Assembly (NCBI GenBank): GCA_000507305.1
Contig: DF239215.1
Span: 248,001 to 312,000, forward strand
DNA length: 64,000 nucleotides
Source of the DNA: Breviolum minutum Mf 1.05b.01
Lineage: Eukaryota; Sar; Dinophyceae; Suessiales; Symbiodiniaceae
Direction: 5' to 3'
Both the position numbers and the translations under genes were made by a program. Below are positions 54,460 to 64,000 of the stretch, in pieces. Numbering within the stretch: position 1 is the stretch's first letter; every line of letters starts with the position of its first letter. The notes under the pieces are model-generated. The model did not search any database. It was given only the letters and a program-made list of their open reading frames with translations, and was not told the DNA's origin.

Positions 54460-54700
54460 TTGAGCGTGGATTTACTTTTTGAGTTTTTTTCCCTTGAGTG
54501 GGGATTGTATTTTTTGGTGAAGGGTGGAATATATTTTCTATTGAAGGCGATTTATTGTTTAATTCAGGGAGGATCTTTTGTTAACTCAGGAAGGATGAGT
54601 TTTGAATCGAGAAGGGATTTATGATTATATTGCGGAACGATTTAGTTGTATTTTTCTACCGGGGATTTGTTTTTGTTGAGAGGGGATTCATTTTTTCCGA
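54460..54700 (+). repeat. Degenerate G/T-rich tandem array
   Basis: About eight loose repeats of the pattern GAG-x-GGGGATTtATTTTTT with a period near 25-32 bp. Almost no C on the plus strand over 200 bp. Confidence 0.5.
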
Positions 54701-54740
54701 TGTTTTCTTATTGGATGAATACATTGGAGGCAAACCTTTC

Positions 54741-54812
54741 CACCATTAGATCCAGCACTCCAAGTCCAGTCATCCATCGCCATTCCATCGTCAGCCAAGT
54801 GGCTGCAAAGCG
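54741..54812 (-). CDS. Predicted short exon
   Basis: Minus strand reads RFAATWLTMEWRWMTGLGVL then DLMVE, between CACCCAG acceptor and GTTTGC donor. Confidence 0.3.
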
Positions 54813-55331
54813 TCCTGGGTGCAAGGGATTGCTAAAATGGAGGATTCACGGTGAAATGGATGAAATTGCTACTGACAATGGAAGGCTCTTGAAACTTTCC
54901 ATCAACTTTTTCAGCATATCACACAAAAAACAATAGATGACTTATTTAGAAACAAATCATGATCAAGGGATTTCCTACCAAGGCACCAAAAAGCTTAAGA
55001 TTCACTCGCTCCTCATTCTTCCCTTGTGAAAGGATTATATATATATAATATATCTATCTACCCCCAGCTTGGCTTCATTCCTAGTCACTAGCTAGAAAAA
55101 AAACACCCTCAGCTCCTTTTTGCCTCGTTTGCTTGTGGAAACTGGAAGGAAGTGCTTACAACTGCGCAAGGACACAACGACATGAATATTTTGGCACACA
55201 ACTTGTATCATGCAGTGCGTAACAAGTAAATATATTTATATCATATAAGTCCCATGCATGGAACCCTCGTGGAAGATCCAACCCAAGCATTCCCTACACC
55301 TCCAAAAAAACCACCCACCCAACCTGTCAAC

Positions 55332-55445
55332 TTCTGCCCTCAAAAAAGCCCTGGGCCTGGGTGTCATAGAGCAATGCTGCTGCAAAGTCGTCAAAGGTCA
55401 ACTCATCACCACCGGTGAAGGGTTTCTGCCATGGGCTGATGTTCT
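55332..55445 (-). CDS. Predicted internal exon
   Basis: Minus strand reads ENISPWQKPFTGGDELTFDD then FAAALLYDTQAQGFFEGR. Acceptor CTATCAG, donor GTTGAC. Strong coding character. Confidence 0.5.
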
Positions 55446-56252
55446 CTGATAGTCCCGAGAGATCCCTGAAACCCAAAAAACCTGCATGTAAGAATCGTCA
55501 AGTTGTTGATTGAAACAGTTGTGTGGGAAGGTGCAAAAGGAAACAACTAGCTTTGTTACTTGTCATTTCTACTACTGCTTGTCTGATGAAGAACAGTTGT
55601 CTTCCTTCAATGGATCATTTATGCGCCTGTGGCTGCGCCTTGCGCGACAATCAAAACAAGTATGGCTGAAGACCAAGAGCAGGTCTAGCGAATTAACGAG
55701 GCAGCCGATACTTTTGATTATAGGAAGCTTTACATTGCAAACACATACCCAGATTTTATTCTCAAATAAAATTGGGTCCCACAAGAGCGTCACAAGAGTT
55801 TTACCGAAAGGCTTCTTGTGCCCTACATGGGACATATTGCCCCAAGCTGGAAGAGAACCTGACTGAGGATCTTCAGTTCATGTGATGGAAACCAGCCAAG
55901 TTTTCCACCCAAGCTCTGCCTGTCCCTTGGGTGGATCCAACATCAGTTGCTGCAAGGCCTGATGTTCCACATTGGATACCAGTGCTTGATAATCTGTAGA
56001 CTAATCTGTAGATGACTGATTTTTAAATTTTCAATTGATTCAATTATTTGATTCATGTTTCTTTTTTCAATTCCTTGATGTCCTACAACCTCTATCCAAC
56101 AATCATGACTCAAGTCATGTTGGGAGGATTCCTCCTGCAACACCTGCTTCTTGCTTACTATAATTTGCCCCCCCCCTCCCCAAAAAAAACACAACACCCA
56201 TGAGAACTGACGCTTCACCTCAAAATGATGGCTGATGGCTTTCCATTTTTTT

Positions 56253-56350
56253 TTTGAGAAGTAGCACTCAATACGCACTGCATTGGCCTGCATGTATTCT
56301 TTGCCGCCAACAAAGCTTTGTCGCATGCGACCCAGCATGTCAACGAAGGC
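56253..56350 (-). CDS. Predicted exon
   Basis: Minus strand reads AFVDMLGRMRQSFVGGKEYM then QANAVRIECYFSK, after a GTCTCAG acceptor. Strong coding character. The 3' end runs into a poly-A tract, so the donor is unclear. Confidence 0.5.
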
Positions 56351-56874
56351 CTGAGACGATGCTGGCCAGTCCAGTCAAGTTGGAGTCAATGGGGTTGTAT
56401 AGGGGAAAAACATCGGAATTTGAGGATCAAGAAACCAAACTCCAGTGGATTTTTTCGGAAAACGAACAGCATGCCCCCCCTATCAGTTCCAAAATCCATC
56501 TTTCCAACCAATCCAATGGAACATGTTACATATTAGTTCTTAGGAGGGTAAGTATATTGGGATGCTCCCCAGCAACAGTAGCCACCCCTTTTACTGTTGA
56601 GGCCAACACATATCACAAATTTTTACGTTCAGCTGCCCAGAAAAAGTGAACCCCCCAAAAAGGAAAAGCATTTCTTCCTCAGCGTTGGAGCTGTGTATAT
56701 TGAAATATTTGTTCAGTATATGAGTCTATGTATGATATGTATGTCCTGTAAAATCTTGGAACTACCAATGATACTTCTATCTTAATTACAAGTATACAAA
56801 ACTTATCAAGAATTGGGGTATTCCATTTCTAACGGTATATTCCAACTGAATATGCTATGAATTATTGCAATGCC

Positions 56875-56944
56875 ACCTCAGAGGTGATCCACCAACGTCG
56901 TCGCAAGGCGTTGTTGGAGAGGCCTGTGCGTTTTGTTGCACCAT
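56875..56944 (-). CDS. Possible first exon
   Basis: Begins at an ATG and reads MVQQNAQASPTTPCDDVGGS then PLRW. It could be a start exon or an internal one. Confidence 0.3.
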
Positions 56945-57255
56945 GTAATAGGAGTTGACTTTTAGATCAAATAGATTTGAGAATAGAGGAATGTGTGAAT
57001 ACAGGAAACAAACAAACAAAAACCATATACACTTGTGAGAGCTAAACCTAACTAAACACTGTCACTGCATCATGCAAACTCAAACGACGGCTGTGCATGT
57101 AGAATCGCATGGATCATAACGTGTATTTGCTGCAAACGTCGTGATCCATGTTTGCATGTTTTGAGTGTCATTTACATACATGTTCATCTTCCTGAACTGC
57201 TACGGTATCACATGACATGATGGCATACCGCCATGCCCATGAAGCTTACACACAC

Positions 57256-57335
57256 TTCCCATCTATAGACAATTGTCCCCACGACTCCCAGCGCCTGGCA
57301 TTTTCAATGGACTCTGGATCTGAACAGCAACTGGC
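57256..57335 (-). CDS. Predicted internal exon
   Basis: Minus strand reads ASCCSDPESIENARRWESWG then QLSIDG. Acceptor GACTTCAG, donor GTGTGTG. Good coding character. Confidence 0.45.
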
Positions 57336-57514
57336 CTGAAGTCAAGGTTGCCAACAAGGTGTACAGAGATTCAGTTCAAAACGAGCACCCTAAAAAAGTG
57401 CAACCAATGGACCAACAAGTGAATTTAATAAGTAAGCATCATTTTAAACATAAACAAACATTATGTATCTTAAACAAAGATGTCATGTATCATCTATATT
57501 GTAGTAATTGTAGA

Positions 57515-57715
57515 ACAAGATGTCGTAGTAGTAGTAGTAGTAGAAGAAGTGGTAGTAGAAGTGGTAGTGCTAGTGGTAGTGGTAGTGGCAGTGGTAGTCG
57601 TGGTAGTGGTAGTGGTAGTGGTAGTGGTAGTGGTAGTCGTAGTAGTGGTAGTCGTAGTCGTGGTAGTAGTGGTAGTGATAGTGGTAGTGGTAGTAGTGGT
57701 AGTAGTAGTAGTAGT

Positions 57716-57755
<40 letters not shown>

Positions 57756-57953
57756 TAGNAGCAGTAGCAGTAGCAGTAGCAGTAGCAGTAGCAGTAGCAG
57801 TAGCAGTAGCAGTAGCAGTAGCAGTAGCAGTAGCAGTAGCAGTAGCAGTAGTAGTAGTAGTAGTAGTAGTAGAAGTAGTAGTGGTAGTAGTCGTCGTCGT
57901 CGTCGTAGTCATATCATTAGAAGCAGTAGCATTATTAGAAGTAATAGTACTAT

Positions 57954-57986
<33 letters not shown>

Positions 57987-58022
57987 CAGCAGGAGGAGCA
58001 GCAGTAGTAGAAGTAGCAGCAG
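57515..58022. repeat. Large trinucleotide microsatellite (AGT/GGT then AGC/AGT)
   Basis: About 500 bp of three-base repeats. AGT with GGT at 57515-57757, an unresolved base at 57759, alternating AGC-AGT at 57760-57860, then AGT with interruptions to about 58020. Open frames here are translations of the repeat. Confidence 0.9.
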
Positions 58023-58113
58023 CATTTGTGTGAATGCAATAAAGCACAAATGGATGATACAGTACAAAAGAAAAACATTGACAGATGAGACAATAGCAGG
58101 AATGTGAAATCAC

Positions 58114-58205
58114 CTGCATGGATGCACAAAGAAAGCGCCCTTTGGAAGATCTTATCTTAGAACATGGGGTAGCAACTGAAGTCCAACAGGTATTAGATGA
58201 CATTC
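58114..58205 (-). CDS. Predicted internal exon next to the microsatellite
   Basis: Minus strand reads TCWTSVATPCSKIRSSKGRF then LCASMQ. Donor CATGCAG|GTGATT; acceptor probably TTTACAG. The following intron would contain the AGT/AGC microsatellite. Confidence 0.4.
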
Positions 58206-59155
58206 CTGTAAATCATGAGAAATAGGCATATATCTACAAAAAGATATGTATAGGATGTACAGTACATGTACCTTCTCGTAGCTATCCCCTGTCAACCCAC
58301 GACTCCCGCCTCTCTCGCAATCTCAAGCGTGCCTGGCACAGCAAATTGGGCATGAAATATGGATTTTCCATGATTTTCAGTGAATGGTTGGGCAAAATGC
58401 ATCCAAATAACATCAATCAATAAGATGAAACACTATGTATTACTGTAGAGTTGCGGAGTATAATATATGTAAATAAGACATACTTTATTGAATAAAAAAC
58501 AAAAATACATGATGCATTCAATAAGTTCTGTTCAACCTGCTTGAGTTCCCAGCTATGCAATTAAAACTCAAGTTCCAAAGACTTACAATCTCACAGCCAC
58601 TACTTTTTGCTGTTTGAATGGTGCCAAGGTCACCACCAGGTTCATGTGACCAGCGTTTTTTTTTTTTGGAGTGACACCAAGTCATCTCGGGTGAGAAATG
58701 ATGGGTTTTCCATTGCCCCGATTGCCGTACTGCAGGGAGTTCGCAAACATGGTAATAGGCGTTGCGGGTTGAAAGAGCAGGGAAACCGCCCGGGTGGAAT
58801 AATGAGTTCAGAACTGGGATTACCCGGAAAGGATGAACTACGAAACAAGGATACCCCTACACACCTCAAATTGCTTCAATATTCAACTTCAATTGTCTAC
58901 TATAGTTTGTGCTCTAGGTTGTTTGTTGGGTCACCCCTGTGTAGTTGTAAAGGTCATTGTCCTCTCCTACTTGCACTAGTCACTCAACTGGACACCAGCT
59001 AGACACCCGCCAGTGAATTACAAAAACACTAGCTCCGAAGTCCAATGTCAAAAGCAAAAAAATCACCCCTTGTCACCCCTATGTTACTGCACTTATTAGG
59101 TAGATAGGTGTCCTCAAGCCCTCAAAGTCATACCCTGACCCTATCCAACCTTGGC

Positions 59156-59243
59156 CCCTGCGCTATAGGGAACCGCTTCCCGCGCATTTTGGATCGGTCG
59201 GTCACCGTCCTAGCAACGTCGATAACGTGGTCAATCCTGATTC
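59156..59243 (-). CDS. Predicted exon downstream of the zinc-array exon
   Basis: Minus-strand open stretch reading IDHVIDVARTVTDRSKMRGK and then RFPIAQ. It follows a pyrimidine-poor AGG acceptor and precedes a G-rich border. Rich in charged residues and CpG. Family unknown. Confidence 0.4.
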
Positions 59244-59278
59244 CCCAAAAAACAGAACAGCACCCACCAGGCAATGCT

Positions 59279-60850
59279 TCAAAATAGCGAAAGGCTTGGG
59301 ACATCAAATTGGTACAGTAGTTTTCCCAGCTTTATCCGTATGGGTTTTGATGGATGGTCATACACATTGGCGCTGAAAAATCCTGAAAACCTTGATTGGT
59401 TGAAGCAACCATCGTATGGGGCTTCAGGATTTTCGAAGCATTTCAACCTTGGGGTTGGTCGCCAGCATATTTTGTTGAAAAAATGCTGACTCAAGTCTAG
59501 ATTTATTGCACAACATATGAGAAATCTACAATAAGACCACTGACATCCACAACATGTTCTCATGATGTTGGGAAATCTGAACTGACACGTTGAAAGTGTC
59601 AGAAGGGATTCGGTCAGAAGGGATTCGTGTCCAAACTCGTTGTTTTCATTCCGGCACAAAGTGCAGTGATACTTCAACTTCCCATGTGCGCATGAGGAGC
59701 AGAAACGGCAGAAAGGCCTCAACTTGCCATGCGGGCAGGGCATGCATTTACAGCAATTGTATTTTAGCTTGCCATGGGGGCAACCGCTGCATCGACTACA
59801 TTTAGTGCGAGACTTGCCGTGTTGGCAGGGTCTGCACTCTTTGCACTTGTCTGGTCTTCTACCATGTTGACATTCCCTGCTTGACCTTTGGTGCTTGCTT
59901 TCAGCCACCTCAACAGGCATCTCCTTCAACATACCACATTTCAATTGAAGATGGAGCCAGTCCCTATGTGCAGCAACTAAACCTTGAGTTGCTAGCTCTT
60001 GCACCTGTTGAAGCAATATCTCCAAAAAAACTTTTGATGCTTGGATCTTTGGATCCTCAAACTGCAACCTCTCCAAACAACCAAGGACCACTATCCGCAA
60101 ACGCTGCTGCAGGGCGTTGCTCAGGTAGGACCCGTCCACTTCTTTGGGGCCAGCCACGTCTAAGGAGCTGCTTCTACATTCAGGCATCTTGGGTAGCAAG
60201 CGAGGCGGTGACAGGGCAGCCACGGCAGCACGAAAAACGCGTCGCAACTTCGATTCTTCCACATCTTCACGAAGTGATCGTTCAAGATCGGCAACATAAA
60301 TTTCTTGATCTTCATTGGAAGTTTGATTTCTCCAAAATTGGATGGCAGTCGCATGATGCCGAACTCCATCTTCTGAATCCTTTGGCTCCAATGAAGGAAG
60401 TAACTTTTCCATTTTGCTCATTTTGGGCTCAACGAATGAGGCTTGGATGTTGGGCAGTAAAGGCATCAACATGGTCTTTAGTCTCATCCATTGCACATCA
60501 TCTAAGTTCGCACTGAGTTGCATAAAAACTCTCGTCAACAACTTGGATAACTGAGGGCACAGTTCATGTTCACCATGCATTGCAAGAGATTCTAAGTAGT
60601 GCCGTAGCAAGATCACTGCTGACAAACCTCCATGTCTTTGAATCATCTTTGTAGCTGGCAGCTTTGCTATCCAAGAGGAGATATGAAACGTACATCTTTG
60701 CAACTCGGATACACTCATCGTGTGACGTCGGGTCTCATAGCGTTGCAACACATCTTGCTGATCTTTCTCATGAAACCGCTTGGAATGATACAAGACCCGT
60801 TGGCGGTAGTTGGCTGCTGGAGCTTGACAACAACCACATGTCAGGGACAT
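59279..60850 (-). CDS. Protein with C-x-H-G-K zinc-binding repeat array
   Basis: A long open exon; the ATG at 60850 gives up to 523 residues. Residues about 1-300 are helical and rich in Leu, Arg and Glu, with no domain I recognise. Then come four to five tandem units of about 18 residues built on C-x-H-G-(K/R)-x5-C-x2-C, for example CPHGKLKYNCCKC and CAHGKLKYHCTLC (59650-59880). Each unit can bind zinc. Such arrays are common in algal, dinoflagellate and giant-virus proteins of unknown role. After the array the frame stays open to 59279 but is poor in coding character, so the true 3' border is probably a donor near 59640, with the next exon possibly at 59243-59156. The start could also lie in an upstream exon. 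Confidence 0.65.
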   Translation of the reverse strand: MSLTCGCCQAPAANYRQRVLYHSKRFHEKDQQDVLQRYETRRHTMSVSELQRCTFHISSWIAKLPATKMIQRHGGLSAVILLRHYLESLAMHGEHELCPQLSKLLTRVFMQLSANLDDVQWMRLKTMLMPLLPNIQASFVEPKMSKMEKLLPSLEPKDSEDGVRHHATAIQFWRNQTSNEDQEIYVADLERSLREDVEESKLRRVFRAAVAALSPPRLLPKMPECRSSSLDVAGPKEVDGSYLSNALQQRLRIVVLGCLERLQFEDPKIQASKVFLEILLQQVQELATQGLVAAHRDWLHLQLKCGMLKEMPVEVAESKHQRSSRECQHGRRPDKCKECRPCQHGKSRTKCSRCSGCPHGKLKYNCCKCMPCPHGKLRPFCRFCSSCAHGKLKYHCTLCRNENNEFGHESLLTESLLTLSTCQFRFPNIMRTCCGCQWSYCRFLICCAINLDLSQHFFNKICWRPTPRLKCFENPEAPYDGCFNQSRFSGFFSANVYDHPSKPIRIKLGKLLYQFDVPSLSLF

Positions 60851-61014
60851 GGCTGTCACATTGAAAGGACATGAACTCCTTGAAAGTAGGGTTCATGAGA
60901 TTGTTGTGTTTGTCAACATTGTGACAAGTGACGTTTGTATCCAAAGGCTTTTGCTGACATGTATGTAAAAAAAGGCCCCGAGGAAAGAGTTGTTCAGTTG
61001 TCAGGTATTCTTAC

Positions 61015-61093
61015 AAAATTTTGGTGGCGCTGCTTCCGACGTTGTCTGTGGATCTGCGTGCTGCCAGCAACGTGGCAACGTGGATCTACTCAT
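61015..61093 (-). CDS. Predicted first exon upstream of the zinc-array gene
   Basis: Starts with ATG and reads MSRSTLPRCWQHADPQTTSE and on to PPKF. It ends at a good donor, TTTT|GTAAGA, on the minus strand just upstream of the zinc-array exon. Could be that gene's first exon. A second frame is open here too. Confidence 0.35.
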
Positions 61094-61149
61094 CCTAGCA
61101 ACCCCATCCAAATCTATCCTCCAGAAACATGGGTTTCATAGATGGTGAA

Positions 61150-61287
61150 AACCTTCATTTTCCCTTCATGACGCCGACCGTATTTGTCAGCCCTGAAATT
61201 TCTGGCGAAACATTTCTCATGAATGCTTTCTTCCGTTCCAAACTCCCCACATTGAGAACAAGAGCCACCGGCTTGCAGTTGTAGGAA
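61150..61287 (-). CDS. Predicted exon with CSQC motif
   Basis: Minus-strand open stretch reading GGSCSQCGEFGTEESIHEKC and then FARNFRADKYGRR. The C-x2-C-x12-H-x2-C spacing could bind zinc, like the downstream gene. Borders are not clear. Confidence 0.35.
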
Positions 61288-61319
61288 TAGCAAGGAACTG
61301 CAGTTGGTTCATGACGGGA

Positions 61320-61414
61320 TTCCAGCACTGGGATTTAATAAACCCGCTAGCATTTGGTAGTAGAATCCTCTATATTAGCTAAACAACCAGGGGCCCTTTT
61401 TTCATTGCTCAAGT
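61320..61414 (+). repeat. Family 2 element, right half
   Basis: Right end AACAACCAGGGGCCCTTTTT then TCATTGCTCAAGT matches the 1081 copy. One of very few left-half repeat families seen in the right half of the window. Confidence 0.55.
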
Positions 61415-61874
61415 TGAAGAAACACCCCAGCGAATCTGCTGTATGGAAATTCTAAATGATTTGTCCAATGTCCAACTTGAATCTGCTGTTGCATAAGGTC
61501 TCCATCTTTTCGCAACCCAAAAAAAAACAGGGGTCATGAACGATTACTAGCCCAAGCAATGCACTATCAAAGAGAATGCACCGCAAAATTACCAATACAT
61601 CAGGGTGTGTCTCAAATATCTACCCCCCTCCAACGCTCAAAGAAATATCGGAGGATCAACCGATCTAGGGTTGGATCCTGTTGGTTTGCCTTGAACCTCG
61701 GATCTGCAAACAGTGGAGGTCTCCTGAGTGCCATTCACCAACAGCTGGCTTTTGCGTGCTGCTGCTTCTTCTTCCTGCGTCGTGGGGGAAAAAAATGGAA
61801 TCATCGCTTAAAAGTAAAATCCAGCCCAGAAGTTCACGGAACCATTACACCAATGATTCAGGAATCTCACAGGA

Positions 61875-62020
61875 GGTGCTTTTTTTCCAAAACGTGGACC
61901 AACTGCATGGCGTTTTCCATAGCGACTCCTTCCGCTCGAGGTCTGCAAAATCCATAGACGTCGTTGCCACTCGGACCTTTGCTGCTGAGGACAAAGGTGA
62001 AGAAGTGGATTGACGCGGCA
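61875..62020 (-). CDS. Predicted exon
   Basis: Minus strand reads IHFFTFVLSSKGPSGNDVYG then FCRPRAEGVAMENAMQLVHV; donor CTCCT|GTGAGA. A further short stretch at 61760-61682 reads QLLVNGTQETSTVCRSEVQG. Confidence 0.45.
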
Positions 62021-62284
62021 AACTATGTTGCAGAGCTTGGAGTTGAAGCAAAACAAACCAATAAAAACACACATTACATAATGGTGGTGGTAGTAGTCGT
62101 AGTAGTGGAAGGGTTGGGACCCAGCCTGCGATGTTGGGGCAAATTTTGCCCAAATCTGGAGCTTGCACTTTCAAAACTGAACAACCCTCACCTGGCAGGT
62201 GAGGAATTTCAGTCGGTGAGCTAATTAAAAAAGGTTATGTGGATCATCATGAAGGTATCGATTGCACATTGCCAAAAAAACGCT

Positions 62285-62470
62285 AAGTTCCAAGCAATTT
62301 TGGAGCTGTGGCCATGGAGCCATGCACACCGATTTGCCAACAACTTGTAAGGCCAACTTGAGTAAACCCGGCCCAACTCCTAGCTGCTAGCTGAGTGGTT
62401 TGTTGCATGACTGGCTTGCAGTAGTTTGACTGTTGACTATGGCTATGCTTCGCCTCCTCTGGCACAATCT
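62285..62470 (-). CDS. Predicted exon
   Basis: Minus strand reads IVPEEAKHSHSQQSNYCKPV then MQQTTQLAARSWAGFTQVGL. Good coding character, borders uncertain. Confidence 0.4.
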
Positions 62471-63279
62471 GAATCAAAACTCAACGCTTCGGAGTGATAG
62501 CTGATGCTGTTTCAGGATAGTACTTGCAGCTGAATCCATCTAACAGTAGTCCTTGTTGCCAAGCAAATGTGGACCGCGAAAGTCAACAAATTGAAGTTGC
62601 AAGCAAGATCAACCAGCTTCAAACTGCTGGTCAAATTATCATTTCTTTCAGGAGACCTTGCAGCCTCCCTATGAAACGAGAATCAAAGGAAGTGGAAAGC
62701 TCTGGTCCGGTGTGGCTTCTATCAGTTAGATTCCGTTGGTTCAAGATTTGTTTCTCCTGTGCATTCAGTGATCTGGGGTACCGTTTTTGGATATGTTTGG
62801 ATTCCCTTCCATGATTCTCAAATGTTTTCAGCCTACAAGACCTTTCAAGAATATCACGCATGTTGCCAGATGGTTTGCGGTTTGCAAGGCATCACATCTG
62901 CATGTGCGGCACCAGGAAAGCAGCACTTTTCATAACAATCAATAAAAGTCCATGACAATTCCGCATCAATCTGGTTCTCAGCAAGCAGCATTTGCAGCCT
63001 CAGTTCGATCTCTTGTTCAGTCGGCCGCGGCATCCAGTTGCTGAATCATGTCAATTCAATGTTGGAGTATTTCACTTTACAAGGTCCTCAATACAACATG
63101 GCAAAGGTTACTCTTGTACGAGTACCGTGTTCGGCAAAAGGTATCTCTTGAAGCTGGGTGGCAGCCAGAAGCAATGAGGATCGAATTTCACGCGCCTGTG
63201 TGGCTATCGGTTGATGGAAGGTTTCCAAACAAGGCATTTTTTACACCGGATATCTCTTGGGCCCCTTCCTAGAATAGAA

Positions 63280-64000
63280 CATCTCTACAAATGTTGATTT
63301 CCTCCGGTTCTTTCAGCAACAAATATATTATATACACATTAACTATGCTTCGGCAGGAAGGAGATGTGTTTCAGGCGATACATGCAATACAGGTTTCATA
63401 CTGTATGAAACAGCATCTATATTAGATAGTGCATATTAGATATTCAAATGCCATATTATACTTATTACTTATTACTTATCTATCATTTTTTTGCAGGGGC
63501 ATCCGAGGGTTTGCCCCTGATTTTCTTATCATTCATACTCACCGGGTCAGTAATTGTTTTGCATTCCCTGATCTATCCTGTTACACTCCCTAATACATCC
63601 TTCAAAATCGCAGAAAAACAATGTACATATCAAGACATATCAATTGCACTCACAGAAGAAAGCTCAAAATCGAGTGAACAACCCGATTCACATCTTGATG
63701 GAACCACTGGGAATATTCCAGCAAAGTGTCGGCAAACTTCCTATCGTTTCCCTATCTGCTTCATGCATCAAATTCCCAGTTCCCTTCCCGTAGCCTGGTC
63801 TGGATGAACAGATCTCTCCAGAAATCCTGTCACTTGGATCGACGTCCTGTCGGTTCTCGGGAGTAGCAACATGACGTTTTTCAGTATCCCAAAGTCATGA
63901 GGTACAAAATGAGGGCTCTTTAAACAATCCCAAAACAAAGGTGACAACTGTTTTTGAAAACACCTATAATATCATTATATATATATATATCATATCTCTT
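63280..64000. other. Ambiguous end of window
   Basis: A plus-strand open frame (63448-63807) reads as partly hydrophobic protein (GLPLIFLSFILTGSVIVLHS), but without clear exon borders; an AT microsatellite closes the window. I do not call a gene. Confidence 0.3.

Noticed and set aside
57359-58203. Open frames rich in Ser/Gly, Val or Thr/Ala
   Set aside because: They are direct translations of the AGT/AGC microsatellite. Only the non-repetitive part at 58114-58205 looks like an exon.

Overview
All calls come from reading the sequence by eye, without alignment or database search. Splice sites and exon borders are predictions.

Organism. This is nuclear DNA of a protist rich in introns, most likely a dinoflagellate. 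Four things point there: a DIRS-type retrotransposon that carries its own C5-cytosine methyltransferase (a combination published for Symbiodinium-type dinoflagellates); many short exons with GT but also GC donors; near-total same-strand gene orientation; and dense short palindromic elements resembling introners. I see no rRNA, tRNA, CRISPR array or bacterial-type operon.

Layout. (1) 1-28.6 kb: predicted minus-strand exons, mostly 60-180 bp, with introns packed with 80-160 bp elements that have inverted ends. I separate about ten families. The best gene is an SDE2-like protein at 18033-14788: ubiquitin fold, GGKGG processing site, Sde2 domain, acidic tail. Another multi-exon gene of unknown function runs from about 24.1 to 18.3 kb. 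(2) 28758-36358: one intact 7.6-kb DIRS/PAT-type retrotransposon on the minus strand. It has complete split direct repeats (A1 - ORFs - B1 - A2 - B2) and four overlapping reading frames: zinc-motif/RS-rich ORF1, Gag-like ORF2, Pol and tyrosine recombinase. In Pol a full DNA methyltransferase sits between the first and second catalytic motifs of RNase H. (3) 36.4-64 kb: more predicted minus-strand exons, with clearer GT-AG borders, longer introns and few of the short palindromic elements. They include a gene with a cysteine/His-Gly-Lys repeat zinc array at 60850-59279. A 500-bp AGT/AGC microsatellite lies at 57.5-58.0 kb. Single unresolved bases occur at 43878 and 57759.

How it fits together. 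The retrotransposon can in principle make cDNA (RT/RNase H), methylate it (DNMT) and insert it by site-specific recombination (tyrosine recombinase). The host half is shaped by repeated gain of intron-like elements, and one of its genes is related to an intron-specific splicing factor.
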